Assembly (NCBI GenBank): GCA_026418015.1 | Contig: JAOACE010000022.1 | Coordinates: 1 to 64,000 of the forward strand | Direction: 5' to 3' | Length of the DNA stretch: 64,000 bases | Origin: Leptospiraceae bacterium | GTDB lineage: Bacteria; Spirochaetota; Leptospiria; Leptospirales; Leptonemataceae | Shown here: positions 36,973-45,426 of the stretch, one piece after another | Position numbering within the stretch: position 1 is the first letter of the stretch | How the letters are laid out: each line of letters opens with the position of its first letter | Translations under genes and position numbers: made by a program | The notes under the pieces: model-generated | The model's database searches: none | What the model saw: only the letters and a program-made list of their open reading frames with translations | What the model was told of the DNA's origin: nothing

Positions 36973-38334
36973 TTAAAATAACTTAATCTTTCCTTCTTCG
37001 TATAGTTTTCTTGTAGAAATTTTATCTCCTTTCCTTATTTCTGAATTTTCCATTAACCATTTGATTGCTTTTTCTCGCTTAAGATATACTTTAATATTAT
37101 TGACTATATTTTCGTTTTTTTCTAATTCTTTGAGCTGTTCTTCGTTTGTTACATATCTACCATAAGTATTTTTGATTTCTTCGCTTATTTCATCAGAAGA
37201 TACATCAATCTTTTCTAATTCGATGATTTTATCCAAAATGATTTGTGTTTTTAGATCTCTCGTTGCTTGTTCTTTAAAATCTTTTTCCACTTCTTCGGGA
37301 GATTTACGATAAAACATGCTCAATTGTTCAAACGAGATGGTATTTGTTAGTCCCAAACGTTTACTAAGATCCTCTAAACGTGCTTTTACTTCTTGGTTGA
37401 TTACTACATTGGGTAAATCGAAAGGATTTTTTTCTATAATTTCCTGAACGATTTGTTTTATTACTTCGTTTTCTACATAAGTGTTTGCTTGTTTTTGTAT
37501 AGTTTCTTGAATTGCTCTTTTAAAATCTTCTAACGATTCGTACTGAAACAACTTTGCGAATTCATCATTAATTTCTGGGGGAGCTTTATACCGAATTTCT
37601 AAGATTTTCGCTTTTACTTTTACGTTTTTATTCGAAGCTTTGGGAAAATCCCTCGAATTTCCCATTTTTGTTTCGAATTCTACTTCCTCCCCTACTTTTT
37701 TCCCCATCAAACGATTTTTTAACTCTGGAAAATTCGGATCTGGATAGGACAAATCAACATTGTATTCTTCTATATGATGTAATTCTTTAAGATCCTTTTC
37801 TCTATAAATGAATAAATCTAACAATACAACATCATTTTCTTCTACGACGTTTTTTGATTCATCTTCGAATTCTTTGGGTAATAAGATGGGATTTTTTTCT
37901 GCGATGGATTTTAGAACTTCTTCTATAAGTGACAAATCTTCTTCTATTTCTAAAGATTTTGCTTTCATTTTTTTGTATTTAGATATTTCTATTTCAGGAA
38001 AGTATTCATATTCCGCGGTAAATTCTACCCCTTTCTCTTTATCTACTTCTTTTATGTTAAACAATGGCAGACTGATTGGTTTAGGATCCAATTTTTCTAA
38101 TATAGAATTGTACGTATCTATTAGTAAAATTTCTAATGCATCTTCGATAACAGAATCGCCTAAATGTTTTTTTATGATCTCGATTGGGGTTTTTCCAACG
38201 CGAAATCCGGGAATCTTTACCCTTTGAGCTGCTTTCTTGTAAGCTTTTTCAAAAGCTTCGTTTAGTTCCTCTTTGGTTGTTTTAAAATGAACTTCCGCAA
38301 CAGTTGGTTCGATCTTTTTTACACTAAATTCCAT
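36973..38334 (-). CDS. tig: Trigger factor, ribosome-associated chaperone and PPIase
   Basis: The 453-residue protein begins with the ribosome-binding domain, whose signature is KIPGFRVGKTP (near residue 40). The middle FKBP-like domain (about 155-250, NDVVLLDLFIYREK and VGEEVEFETKMG) and the helical C-terminal cradle follow. The FKBP region keeps its overall pattern but looks weakly conserved, as in many spirochaetes. Trigger factor folds nascent chains as they leave the ribosome. The gene leads the tig-clpP-clpX group and lies 100 bases after the tRNA-Gly gene on the same strand. Confidence 0.93.
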   Translation of the reverse strand: MEFSVKKIEPTVAEVHFKTTKEELNEAFEKAYKKAAQRVKIPGFRVGKTPIEIIKKHLGDSVIEDALEILLIDTYNSILEKLDPKPISLPLFNIKEVDKEKGVEFTAEYEYFPEIEISKYKKMKAKSLEIEEDLSLIEEVLKSIAEKNPILLPKEFEDESKNVVEENDVVLLDLFIYREKDLKELHHIEEYNVDLSYPDPNFPELKNRLMGKKVGEEVEFETKMGNSRDFPKASNKNVKVKAKILEIRYKAPPEINDEFAKLFQYESLEDFKRAIQETIQKQANTYVENEVIKQIVQEIIEKNPFDLPNVVINQEVKARLEDLSKRLGLTNTISFEQLSMFYRKSPEEVEKDFKEQATRDLKTQIILDKIIELEKIDVSSDEISEEIKNTYGRYVTNEEQLKELEKNENIVNNIKVYLKREKAIKWLMENSEIRKGDKISTRKLYEEGKIKLF

Positions 38335-38434
38335 GAATTAATCCTAGTTAAAAAATTATTTGAGTGGATAATTATTTTTAATTCCAATACATGACAAGTT
38401 CAAAATCTTTTAATTGAGCATTTTCTGTGAAACT

Positions 38435-38509
38435 TGGAGCGGGAAACGGGATTTGAACCCGCGACCTTCTCCTTGGCAAGGAGACGCTCTACCACTGAGC
38501 TATTCCCGC
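38435..38509 (-). tRNA. tRNA-Gly (GCC)
   Basis: A full cloverleaf with anticodon GCC in the loop TTGCCAA. Acceptor GCGGGAA pairs with TTCCCGC, and CCA is encoded after discriminator T. It is the last gene of the five-tRNA cluster. Confidence 0.94.
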
Positions 38510-38512
38510 ATT

Positions 38513-38597
38513 TGCGAGTGAAGGGACTCGAACCCTTACGCCCGGTTAGGGCACCAGACCCTAAATCTGGTGTGTCTACCAGTTCCACCACACTCGC
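38513..38597 (-). tRNA. tRNA-Leu (TAG)
   Basis: A long-variable-arm tRNA (85 bases) with anticodon TAG in the loop TTTAGGG. Acceptor GCGAGTG pairs perfectly with CACTCGC, and CCA is not encoded. It is three bases from tRNA-Gly. Confidence 0.93.
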
Positions 38598-38669
38598 AGA
38601 AGCTTGTGTGGAGGTTAAGTATTTTCTATCCAATTAACTGGTCAATCAAATTTTTAATAAGTTCAAGTG

Positions 38670-38743
38670 GGCGAACGACGGGATTTGAACCCGCGACCAC
38701 CAGAGCCACAATCTGGCGCTCTACCAACTGAGCTACGTCCGCC
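38670..38743 (-). tRNA. tRNA-His (GTG)
   Basis: Anticodon GTG in loop TTGTGGC. The encoded extra 5' G (G-1) faces C73, the identity pair for histidyl-tRNA synthetase. CCA is not fully encoded. Confidence 0.93.
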
Positions 38744-38748
38744 ATGTT

Positions 38749-38822
38749 CGCGTCAGGGAGGATTCGAACCCCCGACCTACGGCTTAGAAGGCCGCTGCTC
38801 TATCCTACTGAGCTACTGACGC
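38749..38822 (-). tRNA. tRNA-Arg (TCT)
   Basis: Anticodon TCT in loop CTTCTAA reads AGA/AGG. Acceptor GCGTCAG pairs with CTGACGC, discriminator G. CCA is not encoded. Confidence 0.93.
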
Positions 38823-38825
38823 AAA

Positions 38826-38897
38826 TCGGGATGGCAGGATTTGAACCTGCGACCCTCTGCTCCCAAAACAGATGCGCTACCACTGCGCTACATCCCG
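38826..38897 (-). tRNA. tRNA-Pro (TGG)
   Basis: Anticodon TGG in loop TTTGGGA. Acceptor CGGGATG pairs with CATCCCG, discriminator A. CCA is not encoded. It is the promoter-proximal gene of the cluster. Confidence 0.93.
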
Positions 38898-38908
38898 TCA
38901 TGACCAAG

Positions 38909-38937
38909 ATTATGAATTTATTATCTCTGTCCATCAA
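38909..38937 (-). promoter_or_regulatory. Promoter of the Pro-Arg-His-Leu-Gly tRNA operon
   Basis: On the minus strand TTGATG (38937-38932), 17 bases, then CATAAT (38914-38909), 11 bases before tRNA-Pro. Spacing matches the Met tRNA promoter. Transcription could continue into tig, as no clear terminator lies between. Confidence 0.65.
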
Positions 38938-38994
38938 AAATTTATTGCCAAATACAAATGTAAATAAATCCTATTCTTAGTCTTAATAAATCTT

Positions 38995-39528
38995 ATGAAG
39001 AAGCTAACAACTAAGGTTCAAAATCTTACTCTTCCACTATGGGAAAAAGTATTTAAATCCCAAGAAGATCCCGTTAAAGAACAACTAAATTTAATGAGTA
39101 AAATCAGTCTTTTTAATAATATTCCTTATCGTAGTTTAAAATTGATACGAGCACGTTGTCATATTCGATATTATAAAAAAGATGAACATATCTTTCGCGA
39201 AGGAGAGCCAGGGATTGGGATGTACATTATCATAGAAGGAAAAGTAGAAATTTTTAAAGAAAAAGAAAACATAAAAACCATTCTTTCTACGTTAGAAAAA
39301 GGAGATTTTTTTGGAGAAATTGCATTACTTCTCCCAGATAAACCACGATCTGCAACTGCCAAAGCCTTAGAACCAACAACTTTATTAGGCTTTTTTAATC
39401 CCGATTTACAAATCTTAATGAAGCGCAATCCCCACATTAGTACGATTTTCTTATACAATATTGCAAATATCATCAGCGAACGTTTAATTAAAACCAATGA
39501 ATTACTAGAAAAAGGTATAAAGCCATGA
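38995..39528 (+). CDS. Cyclic-nucleotide-binding domain protein
   Basis: The 177 residues are mostly one cNMP-binding domain (about 35-165). Its first strands are KDEHIFREGEPGIGMYIIIEGKVEIF, and its phosphate-binding cassette is GDFFGEIALLLPDKPRSATAKA, with the Gly-Glu and Arg-Ser pair that hold the cyclic phosphate. There is no DNA-binding HTH as in Crp. The N-terminal 35 residues and the C-terminal helix flank the domain. The protein may act as a soluble cAMP/cGMP-responsive partner. It overlaps the AI-2E-type permease gene by four bases, so both are probably made together and may work together. Confidence 0.85.
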   Translation: MKKLTTKVQNLTLPLWEKVFKSQEDPVKEQLNLMSKISLFNNIPYRSLKLIRARCHIRYYKKDEHIFREGEPGIGMYIIIEGKVEIFKEKENIKTILSTLEKGDFFGEIALLLPDKPRSATAKALEPTTLLGFFNPDLQILMKRNPHISTIFLYNIANIISERLIKTNELLEKGIKP

Positions 39529-40565
39529 AGCGAATCAACATTGCCGTACATATTGCAAGGTTGGCTTTTTTTTCTTTAATTTTTTTATTAATTTTTTTTA
39601 TTTTTTATGGAATTAAAGAGCTTATTATTCCCATCACAATTGCATTTCTATTATCTTTAATGTTAAACCCATTTGTATTTTTTTTCGAAAGCCTAGGAAT
39701 ACCAAGACTCATCAGTGTTATTTTAACTCTATTAGGCTTGGCATTGGTTATATACATCGGAATCTATTTAATATTACCATTAATTCTCGAACAATTTTAT
39801 AAAATCAACGAATTTATAAAATACGTAGTTAATAATTTGCCAGAACTTATAGAAAAATTAAAACAAAAGTATGATTATTTGCCTTTGGATAATCCAGACT
39901 TTATTCAAAACAATTTTAAGTGGATTTTCGACTTAATTGTTAATCCCATTAAAGCAATACCCGTTTTTGATGTTTTACCCAATTTAATAACGTTTGCGAT
40001 AATTACCCCAATTCTATTATTTATTTTTATGTTAGAGGGCGATGCAATTTATCAATATTTAATGTCTTTGGTTCCTAATCGTTTTTTCGAAATGACCTTA
40101 ATGATTACTTATAATATTCGAAACGGCATAACATCTTATTTAAAAGGGCTTTTGATTCAAATATTTATTTTAGCCATCATTTTAATTCCTGGACTTATGA
40201 TCATTGGATTACCTTATGGTATTATTCTTGGAGCGTTTGGAGCATTGATAAACATTGTTCCTTATGTTGGTCCTGTATTGGGATTTGTTCCAATAGTCAC
40301 TGTTGCTTTAATTTCTGATATTTCTTTAGTACCTTTATCTGTATTAATTTTTGGTATAGCCCAACTTGTAGATAATGTATTTACCCAGCCTGTTATATTA
40401 GCACGCTCTGTAAATGTCCATCCAGTAATAGCAATTTTGGCATTGATTACATTTCAAAAATGGTTGGGTATAATCGGAATGGTGTTAGCAATACCATTAG
40501 CTGGTATTATCATTATGACCATTCAAACCATGTATAAATCTCTAAAAGCTTTTGATATCATTTAA
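39525..40565 (+). CDS. AI-2E family transporter (PerM/UPF0118)
   Basis: The 346-residue protein has about eight membrane helices and the AI-2E pattern: ELIIPITIAFLLSLMLNPFV near the N-terminus, a soluble helical loop (about 95-145), and the conserved C-terminal block GLPYGIILGAFGALINIVPYVGPVLG with VDNVFTQPVIL and HPVIAILALI. Members include TqsA (autoinducer-2 exporter) and Na+/H+ antiporters, so substrate is open. Its ATG overlaps the stop of the cNMP-binding gene. Its last four bases overlap the convergent phosphatase gene. Confidence 0.87.
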   Translation: MKRINIAVHIARLAFFSLIFLLIFFIFYGIKELIIPITIAFLLSLMLNPFVFFFESLGIPRLISVILTLLGLALVIYIGIYLILPLILEQFYKINEFIKYVVNNLPELIEKLKQKYDYLPLDNPDFIQNNFKWIFDLIVNPIKAIPVFDVLPNLITFAIITPILLFIFMLEGDAIYQYLMSLVPNRFFEMTLMITYNIRNGITSYLKGLLIQIFILAIILIPGLMIIGLPYGIILGAFGALINIVPYVGPVLGFVPIVTVALISDISLVPLSVLIFGIAQLVDNVFTQPVILARSVNVHPVIAILALITFQKWLGIIGMVLAIPLAGIIIMTIQTMYKSLKAFDII

Positions 40566-41266
40566 AGCAAGGTTTGTTCCTTATATTGTAAATGAGGACA
40601 AAAGTTGATAGAAACCGGTTCTAGATAGATTTGATGTTTCTTTTTTACGGTAAAAACAGAAATCGAAGTATTGTATATCTTCTTCATCCAGTTTAATGAT
40701 TGCTCGTCGGTTAAGCCAAATACGTAGCCTAATAGAATGGAAATTGGAGTTCCCGACGAAATTATTAGAATATTTTTCAAATGATGATGGGTTGCAAATT
40801 GTTTTAAGTCCTCCAAAATTTGTAATACCTTCGATTTATAATGACTATAACTTATGGGATTTGTAGTATCATAAATCCAATTTTTAAATATATTTTTTAA
40901 AATTAATATATAGATTTCTTTACTTTTGCTTAAGTCATTGGAATTCTGTAATTGCTTAAACAAATGTTGCAATAATTTATCTTTTTCTATATAATATTTT
41001 AATAAATTTTTAAAAGTATTCTCAGAAATCTCGTCAAGACAATCTAATACAAGCTCATTTTGTTCTATACCCATTTCTTTTTGGATGAGCTGCATTGTCT
41101 CTTTGTGGCGATTCAAAGTACCTCTAATCCATAAATCAAATTTTAGGTCATTTTCTAAAAAATATTTTCCTAATTTTTGGGATTGATATTTTCCATACTC
41201 TGATAATACATCATAATTGGACTTTATATCGCCTGCCTGTGCATGTCGAACTAAATAAAGATTCAT
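40562..41266 (-). CDS. Histidine phosphatase-like protein, second His missing
   Basis: The N-terminal YLVRHAQAG motif has the phospho-accepting histidine of the phosphoglycerate mutase/SixA superfamily, and WIRGTLNRHKETMQ supplies the conserved arginine. The second catalytic histidine, normally in a VSHGG context, is replaced: ILIISSGTPISILL. Some relatives have this form naturally, so catalysis could be altered but need not be lost. At 234 residues it has an inserted helical stretch (about 95-145). Its stop overlaps the permease gene on the other strand. It follows the DUF6285-like gene by two bases, so it may share that operon. Confidence 0.78.
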   Translation of the reverse strand: MNLYLVRHAQAGDIKSNYDVLSEYGKYQSQKLGKYFLENDLKFDLWIRGTLNRHKETMQLIQKEMGIEQNELVLDCLDEISENTFKNLLKYYIEKDKLLQHLFKQLQNSNDLSKSKEIYILILKNIFKNWIYDTTNPISYSHYKSKVLQILEDLKQFATHHHLKNILIISSGTPISILLGYVFGLTDEQSLNWMKKIYNTSISVFTVKKKHQIYLEPVSINFCPHLQYKEQTLL

Positions 41267-41268
41267 TT

Positions 41269-41655
41269 TTACAAAGAAAAACGTGGATTACTTATAGATA
41301 AATTTTCGATCAAAGTTTGTTTTACATGTTCCCAAATAGGATGATTCTTATGAATCTTTTGGTTTTTGATTAATTCGCACAATTTTTGGTTAAGTTCTTT
41401 TACTTTTTCTTTTTTTTCTTTAAGGGTTAGGGGTATTTCCAAAGAAAGATTCAACAATTCTGAGAGACGTTCCAGCTCTTTTATAAGGTTCAACTCTTCT
41501 TTTTCTAAGTCCCTTATAACAACATTTAGCATATTCCAACTAACCAATGTTTTATATGCTAATTCATCGTTATCTTTTACTAATGTTAATATATCCTTTC
41601 TTAAAAACTCTGCAATTGCTTCGATTAAATCTTGATTTTCTGGTTTATATTGCAT
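41269..41655 (-). CDS. DUF6285/LvaB-like protein
   Basis: This 128-residue helical protein follows the DUF6285 layout as I remember it: an N-terminal LIEAIAEFLRKDIL, a middle helix with NVVIRDLEKEE, a helical LNQKLCELIKN, and a C-terminal VKQTLIENLSISNPRFSL. In pseudomonads such a protein (LvaB) is required together with the kinase LvaA for phosphorylating 4-hydroxyvaleryl-CoA. Here it overlaps the kinase gene by 11 bases, which fits a kinase partner. The family call is from pattern memory and needs a profile search. Confidence 0.65.
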   Translation of the reverse strand: MQYKPENQDLIEAIAEFLRKDILTLVKDNDELAYKTLVSWNMLNVVIRDLEKEELNLIKELERLSELLNLSLEIPLTLKEKKEKVKELNQKLCELIKNQKIHKNHPIWEHVKQTLIENLSISNPRFSL

Positions 41656-42670
41656 TTTCTATCAACCTCATCATTTCGTATTCCATTTCTGCTGTTCTTC
41701 TACCAATCGCGGCAAGCTCAATACCTCGCGTTTTTCCTTGTAAATGTCTTTCTGCTTGTCCTATTGTGCCGACTGCCCAGCGGAGGTTTCCCATAACTTC
41801 CCAGAACAAAACAGATTTTTTATCAACCTTTTTTTGGGAATACTTTTCGTAGAATTCATAGAATTCTTCTCTGTCGGCAAATCCTCCCGCTTCTTTTTTT
41901 ATTTGACCAAATCTCCAATCTCTTAAACAAAACCAACTAATATCTTCGTAGGGATTTCCTACATGTGCAAATTCCCAATCCAATATCCCCTCTAAACCAT
42001 TTTCCGATACTAAAAAATTTCCCGTTCTAAAATCACCATGTACTAATGTTATATCTTCGTAAGTAGGGACGTTTTCTTCTAACCAATTGATCGCTAAGTA
42101 CATTGCCGGATGGGGTTCATCTAATTTTTCGATTTCTTGCTTCATTTCTTGTATTGCAAATTTTGATGGATGAAAGGGATGTTCTCTATGATAGATTTTT
42201 AAAAGGAAATCTAATTCTTGACTTTCTAAGGTAATAGAGTGTATAAGAGCTAAATTTTTTGCTAATTCGTCGAGTATTTTGGGTCTGATGGAATTTAACG
42301 AAGAATCTTTTGTAATATATCTAACATCTGTTCTTCCTGAAAGAGCTTCCATAACGTAAAATTTTTTCCCAGTAATATCCCCAGTCTCTTCAAGAAAATA
42401 TGGTTTAGGTGTTTTTACCCCATGTTGGTATGCAATCTGTGCTACGCGAAATTCATATTCTCGGGGTAAACTTGCAAACAATGCACTTCCCTTATCGGAA
42501 CGATAAACAAGCCTTTTTTTCGAACCATCATCAACAAATCTTAAAGTAATTAAACTATTTTCCTGACAAGCTCCACCGCTTAATGGTTTAAGTTCCTCGA
42601 TAACACATTGTTTATTGAATTGTATACTTAACCACTCTTCTAATCGTTGTTTAAATTCTTGATCTGTCAT
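41645..42670 (-). CDS. Phosphotransferase (APH fold), LvaA/ACAD10-like
   Basis: The 341 residues form an aminoglycoside-phosphotransferase-type kinase. KPLSGGACQENSLITLRF starts the N-lobe, TLVHGDFRTGNFLV holds the catalytic loop with Asp and Asn, and LEGILDWEFAHVGNPYEDISWF contains the metal-binding aspartate. Those features fit the acyl-CoA-dehydrogenase-associated subgroup that includes LvaA and the kinase part of ACAD10/11, and not drug-resistance APHs. It is encoded between an acyl-CoA dehydrogenase gene (39 bases upstream) and the DUF6285-like gene (11-base overlap). Its likely substrate is a hydroxyacyl-CoA, by inference. Confidence 0.82.
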   Translation of the reverse strand: MTDQEFKQRLEEWLSIQFNKQCVIEELKPLSGGACQENSLITLRFVDDGSKKRLVYRSDKGSALFASLPREYEFRVAQIAYQHGVKTPKPYFLEETGDITGKKFYVMEALSGRTDVRYITKDSSLNSIRPKILDELAKNLALIHSITLESQELDFLLKIYHREHPFHPSKFAIQEMKQEIEKLDEPHPAMYLAINWLEENVPTYEDITLVHGDFRTGNFLVSENGLEGILDWEFAHVGNPYEDISWFCLRDWRFGQIKKEAGGFADREEFYEFYEKYSQKKVDKKSVLFWEVMGNLRWAVGTIGQAERHLQGKTRGIELAAIGRRTAEMEYEMMRLIENAI

Positions 42671-42709
42671 ACACTAAAACTATTTTATTATGATTGATAA
42701 GTTCGTCAA

Positions 42710-43891
42710 CTATTCCCAATCGTTTTTATGATCAGTTAAAAATTCTCTTGCAATCACCATTTTATGGACTTCCGATGGTCCATCTGCATATCTTGCTGCC
42801 CTTGCATCGCGATAAAACCATTCTAACGGTAAATCCCTACTATAACCATGAGAACCACAAATCTGCATAGCTCTATCTATCACCCTACATAACATTTCTG
42901 ATGTATAGTATTTTGCCATTGATAATTCTTTTCGCGGATTTTTTCCTTCGTCTAGTTTTTTTGCAGCATTCATGGTTAATGTCCAAGCACATTCTATTTC
43001 TGTTAAAGAATCTGCAAACATCCACTGAATTCCTTCGTGCTCAGATAACTTTTGACCAAATACACTTCGATTTTTAGCATATTCCTTAGCTATTTCTAAT
43101 GCTCTTCGCGCAAGCCCAATCCATCGCATACAATGAGTAAGTCTTGCTGGTCCCAAACGAACCTGGCTTAAACGAAATCCTTGACCAATCTTTCCTAACA
43201 CATTTTCTTTAGGAATTTTTACATTTTCGAAAATTAACTCGCAGTGTCCTCCCATCCCATGCGAACCCATAATTTCGATTTCTCTTACCATTTTATAGCC
43301 TGGAGTATCTGTTGGGACAATAAACATGGTACTTTTTTTAAAGCTATTCTCGTATTTCGAAAATACAATTACAAAAGAGGCACCGTTTGCCCCTGTACAA
43401 AACCATTTATGACCATTGATAATAAAATAGTCTCCCTCTTGTTCTGCATTTGTTAACAAGGCACTAGGATCCGACCCTGCTCCTGGAGGTGGCTCAGTCA
43501 TCGCGAAACCAGAACGAATCTTCCCTTCTATTAAAGGATATAAATATTTTTCTTTTTGTTCTGGAGTTGCTGCTTCGATGAGTAAGTGCATATTTCCTTC
43601 GTCTGGTGCATCGCAATTAAACATAAATGGTGCAATTGGGCTTCTTCCCATCTCGCTAAATACCAAGCATGTATCCAATAAAGATAAACCTAAACCTCCA
43701 TATTCTTTGGGTAGATGGGGTGTCCATAATCCTTCCTCTTTAATATAAGAACGAATCTGTTGGACAGTTTCTAATGGCATTCTACCAGTTTTAAAATCGA
43801 ATTTTTTTTCTGCGGGAATAATAACTTCGTTAACGATATTTCGAATTTTTTTACGAATTTCATGTATATCATAATCCTTTTGGAGCATCAT
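42710..43891 (-). CDS. Acyl-CoA dehydrogenase family protein
   Basis: At 393 residues it is a standard ACAD. It has [40 protein letters not shown] for flavin contacts, [63 protein letters not shown], and [19 protein letters not shown] at the C-terminus. In the lva and ACAD10/11 settings the ACAD partner removes phosphate from a 4-phosphoacyl-CoA. The position normally holding the catalytic Glu of short/medium-chain ACADs reads DGPSEVHK, as in the ACAD10/11 subgroup. It opens the three-gene cassette. Confidence 0.9.
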   Translation of the reverse strand: MMLQKDYDIHEIRKKIRNIVNEVIIPAEKKFDFKTGRMPLETVQQIRSYIKEEGLWTPHLPKEYGGLGLSLLDTCLVFSEMGRSPIAPFMFNCDAPDEGNMHLLIEAATPEQKEKYLYPLIEGKIRSGFAMTEPPPGAGSDPSALLTNAEQEGDYFIINGHKWFCTGANGASFVIVFSKYENSFKKSTMFIVPTDTPGYKMVREIEIMGSHGMGGHCELIFENVKIPKENVLGKIGQGFRLSQVRLGPARLTHCMRWIGLARRALEIAKEYAKNRSVFGQKLSEHEGIQWMFADSLTEIECAWTLTMNAAKKLDEGKNPRKELSMAKYYTSEMLCRVIDRAMQICGSHGYSRDLPLEWFYRDARAARYADGPSEVHKMVIAREFLTDHKNDWE

Positions 43892-43948
43892 TATAAAAAG
43901 ATTAAAAAATTGATTATTTTGTCAATCCATATTTGTAAATACTGAATA

Positions 43949-44605
43949 TTATTTTACATCAACATAAATTCTAATCATCTTTTTTTCGGAATAGACATCT
44001 AGACTTTTTGATTTAAGGTGCTCTAAATTGATTTTTATCATCTGCCCTGGATGTAGTGTATGTGCAGGAATAAAAATTTGTACAATCGCTTGTGTTTTAT
44101 ATTTTCCTAATCCATTACAATAACTACAATTGAGATCGTTGCCATAACAATATTTACAGATCTTTTTTAAAACAACTGGAACCTTAAAAATTAAATCGCA
44201 CTCAAACTCTTGTAAATTTAGTTTTACTTCGTAGTCATACTGAATGTTTGCTAAAAACAATCGATCTTTCTTTTTAATTTTACTAATACGAACTTGCTTT
44301 TCTAAAAATCTTTTTAATGTTGCTGTATAATAAAACCTATTGGATTCTATCACTTTGGCATTTTGATATCGATTTTCTAAATTAATTTTTTTTATAAATT
44401 CTTTATAAGTTTTATCATAATTTTTTCGCTTTTGTTTGTCTAATAAAAATTGATAGGATATAAATATTTGATGAAATTTATAAGGATCTCCACCTTTATC
44501 AGGATGATAAAGTTTGGCTAATTTCCAGAAGGCTTTTTTTATTTCGTCTTCTGTTGCAGTTGGTTCTAACCCTAAAATTTTATAATGATCAACAAAAAAA
44601 TCCAT
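43949..44605 (-). CDS. Minimal DnaJ-domain protein with half zinc finger
   Basis: A J domain fills residues 5-70 (DHYKILGLEPTATEDEIKKAF and YHPDKGGD, His34-Pro35-Asp36), so it should stimulate an Hsp70. The middle is a strand-rich C-terminal-domain-I-like region. One CxxC-x6-CxxC cluster (Cys150, 153, 160, 163) forms half of the usual DnaJ zinc finger, which has four CxxCxGxG modules. The end (FIPAHTLHPGQMIKI) resembles the DnaJ substrate-binding domain. At 218 residues it is about 150 shorter than DnaJ. It reads as a reduced, specialised co-chaperone and not a truncation, since start, stop and spacing are clean. Confidence 0.8.
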   Translation of the reverse strand: MDFFVDHYKILGLEPTATEDEIKKAFWKLAKLYHPDKGGDPYKFHQIFISYQFLLDKQKRKNYDKTYKEFIKKINLENRYQNAKVIESNRFYYTATLKRFLEKQVRISKIKKKDRLFLANIQYDYEVKLNLQEFECDLIFKVPVVLKKICKYCYGNDLNCSYCNGLGKYKTQAIVQIFIPAHTLHPGQMIKINLEHLKSKSLDVYSEKKMIRIYVDVK

Positions 44606-44617
44606 GCATAAGAAAAT

Positions 44618-45424
44618 CTAATATCGACTATCGGGAATGCTTCGATAAAAATCATATTGATTCTTTTTAATTTTATTGATGGCAAAACCACGGATTTTTA
44701 AATCTAAATATCTTAAACGATAAACAAGATATTGTAAAGTCATAAATTTTAAACGATGATCTGCAATCACTTGATAAGGTATATCTTTTAGGACGTAATC
44801 GTAGATTTGAACACTATTTCGATCAACTTGAATGTTCGAATTTTCTTGTGTTAAGTTTGGAAATACAAAATGATACCTTTCCCCCAATCCAGCTGAATAG
44901 GCAATCGAAGCAAAAACATGGATCATGGGATCGATTACTTTCTTATCTTGATTATGGCTTTGCGATGTTTCGTAATCTACTTTGGGTAATACAAAAATCG
45001 TATTTTTTGTGTTTAGTTTTGGCAAAAAACTACTTCTACTACGAAAGATGATCCATTGAGGAACATTATCTTTCCATTCAATTCTCAGATATTCTGTAAA
45101 AACTTCCATCTCTTTTCGTTCAAAGAAATTTTCTTTATAGGTGCGAAATTCTAATTCAGTTATATTGTCTTTGTTTACATATCCTAATACTTTTAAAATA
45201 TTATAATATTCTTTTAAGTTATTTTGTATCTCATAGATTTCTTTTAATAAATCCTGAATTCGAGCATTATAATTTTCTTTTGTTGCAGAACCTAAGTTTT
45301 CTCCAGATTCATTCAGCAATTGCTCGTACAAAGAAACAGTCATTTGATCTGCATATTGTTGAGCAAATAACATCGAAGTATTGATAACTATAAATAACCA
45401 AAAAATTAATTTTATTTTTTTCAT
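44618..45424 (-). CDS. Exported protein of unknown function
   Basis: A signal peptide with cleavage near LFAQQ targets this 268-residue protein to the periplasm. The region at about 45-80 is coiled-coil-like (RIQDLLKEIYEIQNNLKEYYNIL). Then comes a mixed segment with several strands (LRIEWKDNVPQWIIFRSRS) and a conserved-looking HVFASIAYSAGLGERYHFVFP. I do not recognise it. It lies two bases after the amidase gene and 12 bases before the DnaJ-like gene, so it is likely part of the same operon and may work with the cell-wall amidase. Confidence 0.65.
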   Translation of the reverse strand: MKKIKLIFWLFIVINTSMLFAQQYADQMTVSLYEQLLNESGENLGSATKENYNARIQDLLKEIYEIQNNLKEYYNILKVLGYVNKDNITELEFRTYKENFFERKEMEVFTEYLRIEWKDNVPQWIIFRSRSSFLPKLNTKNTIFVLPKVDYETSQSHNQDKKVIDPMIHVFASIAYSAGLGERYHFVFPNLTQENSNIQVDRNSVQIYDYVLKDIPYQVIADHRLKFMTLQYLVYRLRYLDLKIRGFAINKIKKNQYDFYRSIPDSRY

Positions 45425-45426
45425 AT

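Noticed and set aside
38400-38980. ORFs inside the tRNA cluster
   Set aside because: They read through tRNA genes and contain their sequence on either strand; no ribosome site or family pattern.
41645-42670. Aminoglycoside-resistance phosphotransferase
   Set aside because: The neighbouring acyl-CoA dehydrogenase and DUF6285-like gene, and the LDWEFAHVGNP motif, fit the acyl-CoA-associated subgroup better.
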